NCBI GenBank assembly: GCA_030141605.1
Contig: JAQGDQ010000195.1
Coordinates: 244,001 to 308,000 of the forward strand
Direction: 5' to 3'
DNA: 64,000 bases
From: Tubiluchus corallicola
Taxonomy: Eukaryota > Priapulida > Priapulimorpha > Priapulimorphida > Tubiluchidae
In this document: positions 44,701-57,519 of the stretch, piece after piece
How the letters are laid out: each line of letters opens with the position of its first letter
Position numbering within the stretch: position 1 is the first letter of the stretch
Notes under the pieces: model-generated
Databases searched by the model: none
Seen by the model: only the letters and a program-made list of their open reading frames with translations
Told to the model about the DNA's origin: nothing
Translations under genes and position numbers: made by a program

Positions 44701-47700
44701 TAATCTGAAACATAAACATAACAATAAAATGTACTTTAAACAGACATAGTTACATAACAAGACAACCATTTACTTACAAGTTAAAAAGTTTGTGTAGAAA
44801 ATCGCATCACATACATGCTGGCCCTTTGCACACAGAGCTTTCATTAGCAGCAAAGCTGTATAAATGTTAACAATTTAAACTCCGGCAGAGACAGTTAGAT
44901 GCAGCCACTTTAACAGCCAGTCTTTGATTAAAGCAAGTAAAAACAACATTTTTACTCCAATAGCCATTTCACCACGAGTCTAGCCAAAATAAATCTGCAT
45001 AGTGCCAGGAATTAGAACTTTACACATAAACAAAAATGCCATATAACATTATGGTACTTACTTATAGAGGTAGTAATGTTGGAAACATTTAATTCTACTT
45101 TGTACACTGGATCTGAAACAAAAAAAATCATCAGAAAACCACGGTAAAATTATTAAAGTCAATTGTGTAAGAATGTGAGATATCTTTTTCCCAGCTTACA
45201 TAAGTATCTTTCCTCTTTTCCTATAGCTATCACTGCATTTGCTCTAAAACTCATTTACGCCATATTCAATAAAACAAAGAAACCTATTTTTGTTTTCAGA
45301 AACTCTCGAAAAAACCAAAAGACCATGCTCTAGAAACTAATCAAAATTCTTCAAAAGGTGCTTCTGAGGCACAAGCTGAAAGGTCAAGTGGTCGTGGTGC
45401 ATGTTATTGACCAATTTCGAAGTTAAGCAACACTGAAGTTGGTCACGAAGTGGCTTGCAGTCGCTGGGAACTGAATGCTCGCTGAAGGCGGTTTCATTCT
45501 TGATAGGGATTTCGGTTGCTGACTCTTTTGAGAAGGATATAGATAATCAAAACAAGAAGAAAAGAGACATCTGCTGGTTCAGTGGCTCATCCTAGGCAGT
45601 AAGTTTGCAACAAATATCATCAGGAACTGCAATGTGTAGGTCCTGGTGCTGAATGTTGAATTAAGAATTCTGGCTTGATGTGATCGAAATGTGTCAAAAA
45701 GACAGACTTGCCTCTTGCGTCCTGTGGTTCCTTTTTTGACACGTAAAACTTGTACCCCCCTGGAGCTTCCAGGACATGATGAGGTCCCTCAATGCTTATT
45801 GGCCAGTTGAACTTTTCTGCATTTTCAATGGCTTGTCTTGAGTGGAGATATAGTCCCTGTAAACAAAAACATGAATAAATAAACATATAAATAAATAAAT
45901 GTGCGGCAACCTAACACTTATTTAAATTAAGGCCAAACCCTGACTATCATCTTACTCCTTCAATAAGTCACAAATGAAGTCCCAAGTCCTTGGCAGTAAA
46001 TGATAAACCAAGTTCCAAATCTTAAACAGCAACAAGTCACAAGTTAAGCACCAATTCTTTGGCGTCAAGGCCCAAGTCTTTGAATTTTGTAACTCAAGTC
46101 CAATTTTCGAGGGCCAGGCCGTTCTGCAATATAGCCCAATAAGTACTGGAATGGTCATGAATCATCATACTAGTTGGGCATTGTGCCAGACAGACCACAA
46201 ACTCTTGCATATAACATGGTATAAAAATCTCTATAATTTCAAAGCTAGAAATACATGCATAAAAAATTCAATTAAAAACTAACATGTTGAAGCTTAGTGG
46301 AAATCCAAAGCAATTTTCATGTAACATCAATGCTTTTTGGTAGTTTAAAGTTCATTTTAATTTAACCACTGTGATAAGCTTAAGTTTGCAGCTAATCTTA
46401 AGCCTAAAATACACCAAGGCATCCAGCATCTGGTGGGCAGCTTATAAATGTCCAGTAACAGCTGCCAACTTCCTGTGTCCAGCATCTAGAATCCAGTGGG
46501 TGATACAACATTTGAAACATTTAGGGCCGGATTTTGATTTTGTGAGGCTCCGGCCCCAAGTGACAATTAAAAAAGCATGAAAATTGGATTCTTCATATCA
46601 GTTTATTCAACTTCTACAGCATAATGCCAACATTAAGCCCACATAGATGGGTTCAAGTCCAACACAACAAAAAGAGAAGAGATATTCTGATATTTACAAA
46701 ATTAAAATAAGCTTTTGAATACGTACAGATTACAATAAATAAATTACTGGTATTTTGGCGTATATCAAAAAATATACTGTTACTAGTACTAATTAACGTT
46801 TCACAGTAAATTAATTTTGCTTAATTTCTGGAGGTCACTCAGCCGGCAGGTCCCCTGGGCTGCAACAAATAAAGCCCATGCCTTAATCCAGCACTAGAAG
46901 CTTTTGGGGTCCAGTCTCCATGTTTAATGAACAGTAATCGAATTTATTTTTGCAATGCTTTTTTGTTGCTTAAAATCTCATAAGAATTTGCAGCCCCAGT
47001 TGACACAGGCAGTTTGAGAAACAGACGCTGGACGCTGGACACCACATGTTCAAAAAACAGGAACAGTTTTCATTTTCTAGCATTTGGCTTCCCCAGTCTG
47101 CTGCTGAAATCTTTGATTTTATCGCTTAATGACAATATACATGTTCTGTTTCTTGCTTCCAGACACTGGATGCGGATGCCAGAGGCAGATGGTGGGTGCT
47201 TTGGGAAATCACATGCTTTAGGCACAGTGTCATATGTATGTGTGCTTACAAACCAAAACCGTCCATAAGTCGGCATATTTAAAACTACGTTATGATGCTT
47301 CAAAGTAGAATGCACCAAAATTTTGGTCTAATGTTTATTTTTTTGTTTTTTATAAAAACAAACACTAAATGTATTGGACTTTTATATTCTAGCATCAAAT
47401 TATCAGGAAAATATCCAAAAAGTACTAAAAATCTAATTTTACAACCCATTTGCCCATTTCTCTGCCTAGAAACTAGTACTGCAATATCAAAAAACTTGTA
47501 TTTTCAAATTCCAATACTAGCTCGTGGAAGCAGTCATTTTGCTTCTGTTTTTTCTGTTACGAACCCAGATCTTTGTTAGGAAGAGCCATCTACTGGATTT
47601 AAACATAACTTCAATGTGCTCTTGCAAAGTCCATAGCAATCACAGTTTCGTACGGTTGCTAAGTGCTTTGTAGCACAACTTGTATTTTCAAATTCCAATA

Positions 47701-50700
47701 CTAGCTCGTGGAAGCAGCCATTTTGCTTCTGTTTTTTCTGTTACGAACCCAGATCTTTGTTAGGAAGAGCCATCTACTGGATTTAAACATAACTTCAATG
47801 TGCTCTTGCAAAGTTCATACCAACCACAGTTTCGTACGGTTGCTAAGTGCTTTGTAGAGACGCGACAAAAAACAATGGCTGACTTTAACAGCGATTTTGT
47901 CAAGATTATGTTTTTCACTGCATAGCATGCATGCACCTCAAATTCAACGTGGATTATCTCAGCTTAGAAATAACATAGAGCGATGAACTTGGTATCAAAA
48001 TGATCCTCATGAAATGGAGATTCAGGATACGTGAATAACTAGAAAACGTTAATTGCCGACTTATGGACGATTTTGGTATGCAAGCACACATATATAAGCT
48101 GTATAGACGTCACAGAATAAGATGCTTAACAATCAAGCAGTATTAAAACACGTGACACATAAAAAAGCTCTAGGTCACACTGAAAATTAAGGGTACTTCA
48201 ATACAACAAGAACACGTAGACCAATTGAACAGCAGATTATTCAAAACTTTAAAAGAAAATTGTATCAGTGGTAAATTTAACATTACGTACTTACAGAAAA
48301 ATCGTTGCCGAGTTGATAATAACCAATGCCATAATTATATGTAAGTTCAACAACAAAGTGATTTGACTCCGCTCCGTAACCAATCATTGTTTTACTCCAC
48401 TTCCCATCGTAAGGACTAGACGAACAAAGTCAAATTCAGCATAAAATTCCGTACGTTATTCGGCAAACAATAATACTTTTTATAAACATTTTAGCACGTC
48501 AAGTGTGCAGTGGCATCTATATATAAGAAAAGATAACTATTATAAGCGGCAAACTTTTACACATTTGTTAGGCCAGGGGTGACCACACTTTTTCAGCTTG
48601 CGAGCTACTTATAAAATGACCAAATCAAAATGATCTATCAACTATAAAAGTGCAAAACATAAATTTATGAATATATTGAGTACTCTTTATATGAACAATG
48701 CAAGTTTGTGTATAAATGGCATGAACCTTTATTGCACAATACAACTCTGTACATTTTTCGGCTTCTTACTTGGTCCAGCTTCCCCATTCATTTTTATACC
48801 CTTTCTTAAGTTTAGTAAAAATAAATTACAGGCTAACTTGCTAGCTTGCTTGAATTTTGCACCAGTTGCTTGGAGCACCAAGAAGACGACTTGGCCAATC
48901 TGCTTGTCCGATAATGCAAGCCTCGAAATTGGCTGGCTGATCTTCATACAAGCCAATCAGACTGCTTCTCACATCTCTTGCACATTTGTTTCAATAGCGA
49001 CTTCCGTGATAGTTTGCTGAGTTCTGCAATTTTACATTGCTTTTTTTTGTGTTTCAAGTGAGTGATGCGAAATTTCACCATGTCTGACAGTGACATTAAT
49101 TAAAATTTCCTTAGCAAGTCTGATTTCTCCCAGCCTAGCACTGAATCTGACACAGAAACTGGTGAAAACAATCAGTAAAGTATGTAAAGTACTTACTTTA
49201 TTTTTTATATTATTTTGAAGAATAAGTGCACGCGATCTACACACAATATCTTTGTGATCGACTGGTAGATCGCGGTCGACATATTTATGTGAAATAACTA
49301 TTACCACAGAATGGTAATTTTGTGTACTCACTGCCAGCTCTTCACTGTTACGTGCATTTCACCATTCGCTAGTTAGATAAGCACTAACGCCTGCATCTCG
49401 AAAACGAATTGCACAAAAAAGAGATGCTGTAACTCTTAGTCCAGAGGTGTTAAGTTATGACATAGCGCACATGTTCAAAAGCCAATGCATGAGCACAGCA
49501 GTAAACTTTGAAATTCGAATTTTGAACTTAAAATTTGCCGAGCTTTTGCATATTACACTGAATATTGTACACTGGCACTGTGCTTCAATTTCTGCTTTCA
49601 CAAACACGTGCAACACGTTCGTAAAACATTTGTGCCATTGAAAATTATGTTCAGTTGTGATGTCATCAATAGTTGGGATTGCCTGGCTTTAAGTCACTTT
49701 TAACCTATACTTTTTACCAGAAATCCTTCGGCATTATTATGGGACTTAAAATGTGTACTTTTTCCGTACTTCAAAATGGATAGGATATGAAAAATCATCC
49801 AGTTTTCCTTTAAACATCAATGACTTACCTTTTAAACAACAATTTAGTTTCTCGTGACATAAGTGATGACAAAAATGTTTAGTTGGTATTTACGAGTGCT
49901 CAAACTTACCCGTTGCAAAACGCTTCGCATCCTTTCTCAAATTCCTCGTGTCTTAAAACCTGTAAGAAGGTAAGAAAAATACCTAGCAATCTCAAAGAGA
50001 AACGTAAAAGTTGGAGATGGATTAAATTAACTAATCTCCCGTTAATTAAATCACCTCATCATATTTATAATCAAGTTTATATCTTGTAAAGAACAGTGAC
50101 TATGCAATTTCACATAGAAGCAGAACTTTGCTGCTGAAAACTTAATTCACGAGAAAGGTTTGAAAATCAACCCAGTTTCCAGCGTTTAACAGACTTCTGG
50201 AAATATACCAGCAAACCAGTGCATTAATAAGTGTTGAAATTTGTTGATGCTTTATGAGAAAAAACATTGAATATCGATAAACACAAAATGCAAGTTTAGA
50301 TAGCTCAATTCTGGTCTCGATTTTTACAGCAGACCTACTAATTATTAATATTAAATACAGTATCAGGCAAAAGCAGAATCAAGCAGTATCTTTACGACAA
50401 ACATATGAAAGATTTGCCTTGCCGATATTTCTGTTTATACATCTAAGTAACTACTATGCCACAATTTTTAAGAAAAAACCAGCTGCTGTTGGCAACACTT
50501 GCTGCAGTTCAATAAATATCACAAACTTAATAAGAAAAGATGCAACTACGCTAAAAATTTTGGGGAAAAAATCCGACTGTTATTTTGTCTTCAGCAGTAT
50601 AACAGTTTCACTGCATCGCAAATTTAAACAAAAAGCACAAATTTTTGCTGCAAACTTGTCAGTGTGTAGTGTTTGGGGTACTCAGCAAAAATGTTCAAAA

Positions 50701-51267
50701 AGACCAGATTGGAGAGAATAAGCAGCTGAACTATACGAAAACATTTGAGAATGGTGCCTGCAATTCTTTATTCAGTTTTGCAAATACGAAATTATGGAAA
50801 TTTTATAAAAATCACAACATAAGATAGTGACTAAATCTCGGATAAACAGTGATTTTGTGACTGAAGAGGGAACGAAGCATTTGTTGCTCACTGTGATAGA
50901 ATAGGCATAAAATAATAAATTTCTCTTGAGTCTCGTTCCTGCTCCATAATCAAGAATTCGGGAAATACCAGTAACTGGTGAGTAACTCTATATTATAGGC
51001 ATTTAACAGAGACAGCCTTTTCAAAGATGTATTGTGGCGTATTTTCACACAACAGCTCCCACTGCAACAAATATAACTGACTGCTGATTTCAAATATCGT
51101 CAATAAATTCAGACAACGAGATATCAAGATTGCGTAAAACACGAAGAAATCGGTGGTATAAGATTACCATTTACCTTCATGCCCAGAACATTTTTGTAAA
51201 AATGAATAGTGCTTTTCCGGTCTGCAATTTTAAACACAAAATGTAAGGCTCGCCTTGAAACTTCCAT
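38735..51267 (-). CDS. GLOD4: Glyoxalase domain-containing protein 4; 9 exons, complete
   Basis: GLOD4 is a widely conserved protein of two vicinal-oxygen-chelate (glyoxalase/dioxygenase fold) modules; its reaction is not established. Exons in transcript order: 51267-51175, 49959-49910, 48415-48295, 45856-45712, 45112-45062, 44704-44628, 42639-42439, 40409-40323, 38800-38735; 891 nt, 296 aa, close to vertebrate GLOD4. The start [17 protein letters not shown] matches the family N-terminus. Later blocks are [79 protein letters not shown] and [12 protein letters not shown] just before the stop. Module 1 covers roughly residues 5-128 and module 2 roughly 138-252. Every intron phase agrees. Intron 4 begins GCAAGT, confirmed by phase because only that donor joins to [11 protein letters not shown] in exon 5. 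Nothing is missing or broken. Confidence 0.96.
39294..40120. mobile_element. pogo/Tigger-like element, copy 4 (827 bp, probably composite)
   Basis: Begins CAGTCAAACCTCGTTATACC after TA and ends TATAAAGAGCTTTGACTG before TA. A second left-end-like segment (AACCTTGTTAGACTGCC then CCTCATTTACCGCC) lies at about 39808. This suggests two nested or tandem copies. It sits in GLOD4 intron 8. No transposase frame is visible. Confidence 0.6.
40515..40925 (+). repeat. Unnamed ~0.4-kb interspersed repeat, copy 2
   Basis: Homologous to 29638-30062: shared TTGGAAAAGAAAATTCTCAATA region, ACTTGTTTCAAACGACATA, AAATTTACAAGTTTATACAG and GTGTATTCTTAGGCCTTAA-like end. GLOD4 intron 7. Confidence 0.7.
41270..41560 (-). 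repeat. Unnamed interspersed repeat, copy 3 (inverted)
   Basis: The reverse complement carries AAACTTGTTTCAAA, AAATGGCTGCGTCTAACGG and TAAATTTATACATTTTATAC, matching copies 1 and 2. It lies 350 bases from copy 2 in the opposite orientation, so the pair could fold into a hairpin in the GLOD4 pre-mRNA. Confidence 0.65.
42308..42392. mobile_element. pogo/Tigger-like MITE, copy 5 (85 bp, internally deleted)
   Basis: Starts CAGTCAAACCC and ends TAACGAGGTTTGACTG followed by TA, with only part of the interior (GGCATTATAAAGGGGGGGCA) left. It stops 46 bases short of GLOD4 exon 7. Confidence 0.68.
42901..43589 (+). mobile_element. PIF/Harbinger-type remnant with terminal inverted repeats
   Basis: The left end CTAGGACTCGGTGTGCATGT aligns with the reverse complement of the right end (CTACGACTCCATGTGCACGT). 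Both continue into GTAATGCGT/GTGATCC-type subterminal words. Inside, plus-strand codons from 43161 give [20 protein letters not shown] and [15 protein letters not shown], which resemble the N-terminal part of Harbinger (HARBI1-like) nucleases. The DDE catalytic part is absent, so this is a non-autonomous deletion derivative. GLOD4 intron 6. Confidence 0.62.
44810..44955 (-). repeat. Unnamed interspersed repeat, copy 4 (inverted, short)
   Basis: The reverse complement carries AAAGTGGCTGCATCTAACTG and GTTTAAATTGTTAACATTTA, aligning with the centre of copies 1-3. GLOD4 intron 5. Confidence 0.5.
45405..45655 (+). mobile_element. 5S rRNA-derived SINE-like element, copy C
   Basis: The head AATTTCGAAGTTAAGCAACA is very close to the 5S rRNA internal control region. 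The body has CTGGTTCAGTGGCTCATCCT and TGTAGGTCCTGGTGCTGAA. It ends less than 60 bases from the GC donor of GLOD4 intron 4, antisense to that gene. Confidence 0.65.
47237..48092. mobile_element. 856-bp terminal-inverted-repeat element
   Basis: The left end TATGTGTGCTTACAAACC then CGTCCATAAGTCGGCA is matched by the inverted right end TATGTGTGCTTGCATACC then CGTCCATAAGTCGGCA, about 39 bp with roughly five differences. The interior contains the 184-bp duplication at 47495-47857 and no recognisable transposase. GLOD4 intron 3. The superfamily is unclear. Confidence 0.7.
47495..47857 (+). repeat. 184-bp tandem duplication
   Basis: CTTGTATTTTCAAATTCCAA starts at 47495 and again at 47679. The two units differ at only a handful of sites (for example CAGTCATTT against CAGCCATTT). 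Near-identity means a recent duplication. Confidence 0.92.
48573..49282 (+). mobile_element. hAT-like DNA transposon fragment
   Basis: CAGGGGTGACCACACTTTTT followed by GCGAGCTACTTATAAAATG resembles the CAGGGGT-type ends of animal hAT elements. GATCGACTGGTAGATCGCGG near 49257 also resembles hAT subterminal sequence. I do not see the matching right end, so it is probably truncated. GLOD4 intron 2. Confidence 0.42.
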
Positions 51268-54200
51268 TAAAATAAAGACAATTTGCTGTTATACGCAAAA
51301 ATTCTTCAGTGACATATATAATAATAAAAGTCTAAATAAAAAAAACTGGCATGAGGTTGCAGCAGTAACAGAAATCTCTGTTTGAGATACAAAATTGTTT
51401 GAGGTCCATACAGTATGGCAAACGACGCCTCTTTTCCGGGACACCGCCGCAAAAAATTACGTTTTCAAATCACACTAATTTGACTCACACAAAAACTGCA
51501 ATGCAAATAAATTAACTTTAAGATTTAGTGGCTCCAACCGTTTCTTAAATTTTCTTTTCATTACAATGATGATGATGATCATGATGATGGTAATGATGAT
51601 TTATGAATAATAATAGTAACTCACCTTAGCAGGTACACATCATTTTGGGTATATTTGAGGCTTTAATTTTGGAAGTCACTGTGTAAAAAGCTCAAAACTA
51701 GGTCATATCAAAAATAAACAAATGGGCAGTTTCATTGTTATCGAAAAATCATTTGTCTTGTAATTTTAAATTAAACTTGTTAACTAATCATGTCTGTAAA
51801 AAATAAATAGTGTAACATCTGTAAATTAATGTCCTAGACTTAAAAAGCTAACAAATTTCGAACTAAGATGTGAGGAATTTTTGCTTGGTCTTGTGCTGAT
51901 GCTGTAGCTGTTTGATTTCCGTTTTCTAGATAGCAGCATGGGGGTAGATGAGGCTCCTTAGCCTTGGCCGGCAGCGAAATTTTTTTTGCAACTGAGTTCC
52001 GGACAGATTATTTCCCTCATTAGCATTAATCAATCAGATTCCTCAAACAGCCATGACTAGTTGACTACACCCATGTAAACAATGTCAGGCGTTCGTCAAC
52101 CACGGGGCACAAGTTTACATAACATCGGGCACTCACTTCAGTGCACTGTTGCCTGTTAATTGAACAGGGTAGGCCATGCTGTCAGTCCTTGCGCGCGGTT
52201 GGAAAGAACGCTAGAAAATGTAGATTTATTTGGAACTAATAGAAACTAGTCCTTGGGTAATGTTGGGGTTCTCTTCTTCAGGATATACTGCACCAAACCG
52301 CAGTTCATTGCCTTTCGCAATGTTCCATGGTCCAATAAAACTAAGAGGCCACAGTATACTGTTAGTCTCAGTCTGTGGGCATACATCAGGGAAATAATAC
52401 AGTCAGATTCGCCTGATTAGACTATGGTATTAACCCTTAAATGCAGTACTGTTGTAAAGTCCCTCAGGATCGCGACTCTCAAGATGGCATTTGAAAAGTC
52501 ACAATCTCTCCTATGGGACTACAGTAAGTGTTCAAACGCTTTGCACCTCAGACTGACGTATATAGGATAGTTGATTTTGACAGAAGGCCTAGTCTACCAA
52601 CATCACCAGCTACAGCTACACCAAGCTACCCATTGTCGGCTCCACAATCACTTTCATATTGTTATCAACATTTATTCACTGCTTTTTATTAACATGGCTG
52701 CTTTTAACATCTAAACGTAAGCAGCTCTCTACCTGAACTAACTTTTCTAGGTAACTGTTCTGGCTTCCACCCACTGTACATGTACACTCTCAAGGTGTAT
52801 CTGTATGACATATCTAAAACTACATCTCCACGCAGATGTGCAAAACAAGTGAAGTTTATACGAGGAAACATATATCTTGGTTTTAACGTATTGAATATTC
52901 ATCTATGATGATTATCCATTCTGTAATTCAATCACTAACAGGGAGTTAGTTGGTACAAAGGAAAATAAAGGCTTCGGCTACCCCTATTAACTAAATTAAA
53001 CATGGATCTGCCTTCACGCAGCTTAACTAAAAGCTCAGGATAATTCTTTGTGGAAGCATCAAAAGCATGTCAACAACTTATTAATTTTTGCTGTCAGCCA
53101 GCCTATAGTGGATCTGATCAGACGTCGCTGCAGCCAATTTCAGTGTAAAATGAGGTATTTGTGGTTATGTAAACAGTAAAAGCTGTATTGTACAGAAATG
53201 CACAAGTGTGAGTTAGTATGGCAATGTGTAGAAAAAAAACATAGAAAACTACTAGCTGTCTATGCCTTGTGATGTTGATGACACTAAAGGATCCAACAAA
53301 ACAAACAGTTAATTTTTTTACAGTTGCATTTGTTGTGAGTCACGTTCAAGTCACCCTCATATATATCAACAAAAACAGGGGTACAATGTATAAACTCATC
53401 AATGTTTTCCTTTAAATTAAGAATGCTACAAGACAATAAGTTTGCAGAGATAAGAATCATACAAACTTGTCGTGAATAACATAACCTGTTTCCTGTGCAC
53501 TATCAAAAAAGTTAAAATTATCAAACTCTAAGGAAGCTTTAATAGTTTACTGATAACGGCAAACAAAAAGAATTTTGTTTCAAACCATGGTTCATAGTAA
53601 CAGGTAATAGTTCAAAAAAATACAAAATTAAGAGTAAGTGTTAAGATATATAGCAGGTTAAGCAAACACAAACAATAGGTTGACGTAACATACAAACAAA
53701 TACTATTGTTACTAATTCATCTGTTTGTTGCTACTGATACTCGTAATAAATGCGTTGCATTCCTGATTGCCAGTAAATAAGGCCCCTGTATTGTATTCAA
53801 CCATGTGTATTCTAAGGTGTTATTCACAATGCCCTCCCTTTTCTGACAAAATCACAATTTTGTGTAGATATACTAAATATAGTAGAAAAATTCCGAACAC
53901 ATATTTTAAATAACATAATGTGACCTCCAAATAACATAAAAATGTATGTTGGCAAAAATTTTCGTTAAATGCACACAGGATGACCTAAGGCCATGGACTA
54001 TGCAGAGGAAGTCGGTCACGAAGACCCAACATAATTTCGTTTAATCATTTTACGACACTTCTACCAGCATAAAATCATGAAGAAAAACAATTTAAAAGTA
54101 AGCTGTGACAGTTTTACAATTGATTCTATAAACTGTAGTGCATAAAAACCATAGGCCATAAAATTTTTACCCTTAAATGATAGGGGTCTACTAGATTATT

Positions 54201-55344
54201 TTGAAAAGTGGGCACCAAAAGAATAGTTACACTACTGTACTATGATAAACATCTTTACATTCTGTCACACATTTTTAATAGCCTGGTTGTTTGGGTTTAA
54301 AACTGAGATGCTATGATATGATCACAGATATTTAATAACAGCAAGAAATCTTCATTATTAAGCATAATTATAGTTAAACCTTGAAATAAACAACGTTACT
54401 TCAAGTGGAATACATGTTACATACAAAATTACATACTTTTTGTTCAGTGGTATGTAAATATTATACAAATGCTGATTACAACAACTGTTTGAATTTACAT
54501 ATATTATCAAGCATAAATAGTGAGAATGCTAAAAAAGCATCACTACCATATCTAAGCACCATCTGGTGGTGAATAATGTCAGTTTCTTTAATAGAAGGTT
54601 CAGAAAAACTGAAAATGGGATTAATACAATAAACTGGAATGCGCTACTTACAGGTGAAAAACGAACTTCCTTGTATCTCACTATGTAATGAGATTCATTT
54701 ATAAGCAATGATTTTACATGACTTTGTTAAACCACCGGTTCCTAAGTATTTAACCACATAAAATAAACAGAATTGCACCACGTTGAACAAACAGGAAAGA
54801 TTCTCCAACTTCCACGCTACCACCGGTAAATTACTGACTAACCACTATAAAGATCAAAAAATTGGCTAGCATATATTTCAATGAACATGATGTATACTAC
54901 CAAATTCAATATTAATATAACGTATACTACAGCACTGAAGTATCATGCGATCGACTTAGAGATAATACTTTTAAATATTTAAAAATTTACTACTGTACTA
55001 CACTTTACAACACCTGAGAAACTCGTTGCAAATAACTGATAGTTAATACAAGATGGCCAGTTTCACCTTGAAACGACTTGAAATTTAACACTGTTGCATG
55101 GGTGACTATCGTATGCGTTACTGTTTTATGGGCATTTACCTCGTTGAGGAAGAGTGTTTGTATTTCAAAATGTGAATGAGGCACCTATGCCAGACCAGGG
55201 TGTTTCAGTTTTTCTGATAGATAGTCCATGTAACAGCATCACGAAATGTTAGAAAACTTTTAATGCGCTGACATGCCACGTGAAACTCCCACAGAGGCCT
55301 TACAGGAGCCTCACAAGGACTTCCTCTAAATGCTTCACAAGCTC

Positions 55345-55600
55345 TTTCGTCAGTCAGTCAGTCAGTTAGTCAGTCAATGAATCAGTCAGTCAGTCAGTCA
55401 GTCAGTCAGTTGGTTAGTCAGTCAGTCAGTCAGTCAGTCAGTCAGTCAGTCAGTCAGTCAGTTAGTCAGTCAGTCAGTCAGTCAGTCAGTCAGTCAGTCA
55501 GTCAGTCAGTCAGTCAGTTAGTCAGTCAGTCAGTCAGTCAGTCAGTCAGCCAGTCAGTCAGTCAGTCTGTCAGTCAATCAGTCAGTCAGTCAGTCAGTAT
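55345..55600. repeat. CAGT tetranucleotide microsatellite
   Basis: About 64 units of (CAGT)n, with TTAGT, TCAAT and similar single-base interruptions. The Ser-Gln-Ser-Val frame across it is an artefact. Confidence 0.95.
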
Positions 55601-57439
55601 ATGCATGCGTGCATGTGTTCAATATTAATTCATTAGTTTGTTTGTGTCCATTTTGTTCTTTCGAGTCGGTTACTTAATCAGTCCGTCAAATAGTTAGCCA
55701 GGCGCGTGAGTAATTATAGTTAGTTAGCTAATGAGTTTGTGCATAACGTTGTTTTCTTCTGCATAATTATGTTGATAAAGATTTTGCTAAGAAATGTGTA
55801 ACACCTTGGTATGCTGACAAAGTAGATTTTTCTTCTGTTTGCGGAATATAAATTTGAAGTTCATATTAAATATGTAAGTTCGATATTTAAATTCTCGAAT
55901 GGGATAATGTTGATGGAAATTCTGGTTATTTGCGAGAAATTTAATTTTATATCTGCCAAATTACAGCAGTTGGCAGCAGATTCGAATTTGGTTCTCATCT
56001 CTTTCACCATCAAAACCTGACGAAATTGAACTACTTTAAATTGTGATGTTACAAAACCTGCAATTAATTGATTTTTTAATGTTGGAAATTAGAATGCGGT
56101 TAGAATGAAAGTTGGCCCCTATTTTGGAATGTGTAAGTAAACGCCGTGGGAGACAGAGTTGAAAAAGATGTTCCTCAGTATTTCAACTGACACAAAAACT
56201 TTTGCAGAGAAATTGTAATATTCCACAACTATCTAGAGCAAAAAAATACACGTCGTTTCAGTATATCGCTGTCTGCTGTCTTTATATATACTAAATGAAA
56301 AAAAGCAACTATTTTTGAAATTAATAATTATTGTTGTTCGGTGTTTTTTGCGCTTTATATTTTGAAAGTCGTCGCGGATACTTAGTATACGTCAGACGCC
56401 TACAAGCACTACAAGCCACAAACCATTCCACCTCTTTATCTATAAGTAAGTCTACATAAGAGTGATGTAGTTTCAAACTTTCAAACATAGTATCACATGT
56501 TCTTTCGAGTGTTTTTGTTTTGGTAGTCGCAGATCTTGGAACGGTTTTATAATGGCCAAACATCAGTAAATCAAGTAAAGAAAGTTTTTTGTTTCGCATA
56601 TTTCGCATTTGATGAGCTATTGGATTTCAATTATAGCTTTTCGGTGCGAGGAATCCAAATTAACGAAGTATTGTTGCTTATCCATCTGTGAACGACTCAA
56701 TAGTTACTAGCTGATAGTAAATATAAATTTAAATGTAGAAGTGCAAAATTTGTCTCTGTCTTGTAAGTTAAACATTATAAATGATTATAAATATGTGTTA
56801 TTACATGTCAGGAATACTTTAAATTATTAAACCTCACTGCTTTCGTATAATTTCTTTAATTAAAAACGATTTGAATTTAAATTCGTTGTTTGAAAATTCT
56901 AAAAATGCGATTAACTTAACAAAATCCACACAAGAGGTTTTTTCTGAACTAAAAGACTGGCAGACATAATAGACAGAATAGTAATATATTAACTAAACAG
57001 ATATATAAAATATTACTATTATTCAGATTTTTCAATTAGATATTTATTTATTCTTAGTATCTATTGTCGCGGAAACTCGATACTTCCTGTGTGCACTTCT
57101 TTACATTTTTATTGTTTATTCCCAAAATGGATATAGAATTTTAATTACTATCGATACAACATAAAGATTACTGTGTGACTTGGTTGAATTTGGTTAATAT
57201 AAGATAATGGCGTTCGCAACAAATTTTTTCTATTACATGATTAACGATTCATTGAAACAGAGAGAACATTAATCAGCTGAAATTACTGCATGTTATCCGC
57301 CTGCTTAAAACTAAATTGCCAGGCTTCACACTAACTGTAGTACTATTACTATACAACATATTACACAAAACTGAAAAAGAAGCCAGGAGCTAAGAATTGG
57401 GATACCAGCTGAACTTGACCTAAAGGCGTACCTGGCAGG

Positions 57440-57446
57440 TATAAAA
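57440..57446 (+). promoter_or_regulatory. TATA box of the chitin-binding protein gene
   Basis: TATAAAA in the context GCAGGTATAAAAGTGCAGG, 80 bases before the start codon. Candidate initiators TTCAGTGC (57461) or GCATTC (57471) lie at about the expected distance. Confidence 0.7.
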
Positions 57447-57519
57447 GTGCAGGCCGAGAGTTCAGTGCTAGCATTCTTACTGGTAACTGAGCTAGTGTTC
57501 GTATTTTCATCAGCCAAGA

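Larger units (their letters stand above)
51268..57519. other. Intergenic region upstream of GLOD4 and the chitin-binding protein gene
   Basis: 6.25 kb between two divergent starts. Apart from a short GAT run near 51568 and the CAGT array, it is AT-rich DNA without open frames that resemble any family. Dispersed-repeat material is likely (for example 52900-53150), but I could not define element ends. Both promoters must lie at its edges. Confidence 0.6.

Noticed and set aside
48667-49020. 117-codon plus-strand frame
   Set aside because: Lies in the hAT-like fragment inside a GLOD4 intron; hydrophobic composition comes from AT-rich DNA.
55377-55628. Ser-Gln-Ser-Val repeat protein
   Set aside because: CAGT microsatellite has no stop in any plus-strand frame; no signal, splice or promoter context.
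56321-56608. 95-codon minus-strand frame in the intergenic region
   Set aside because: No family similarity, and AT-rich flanks without splice or promoter support.
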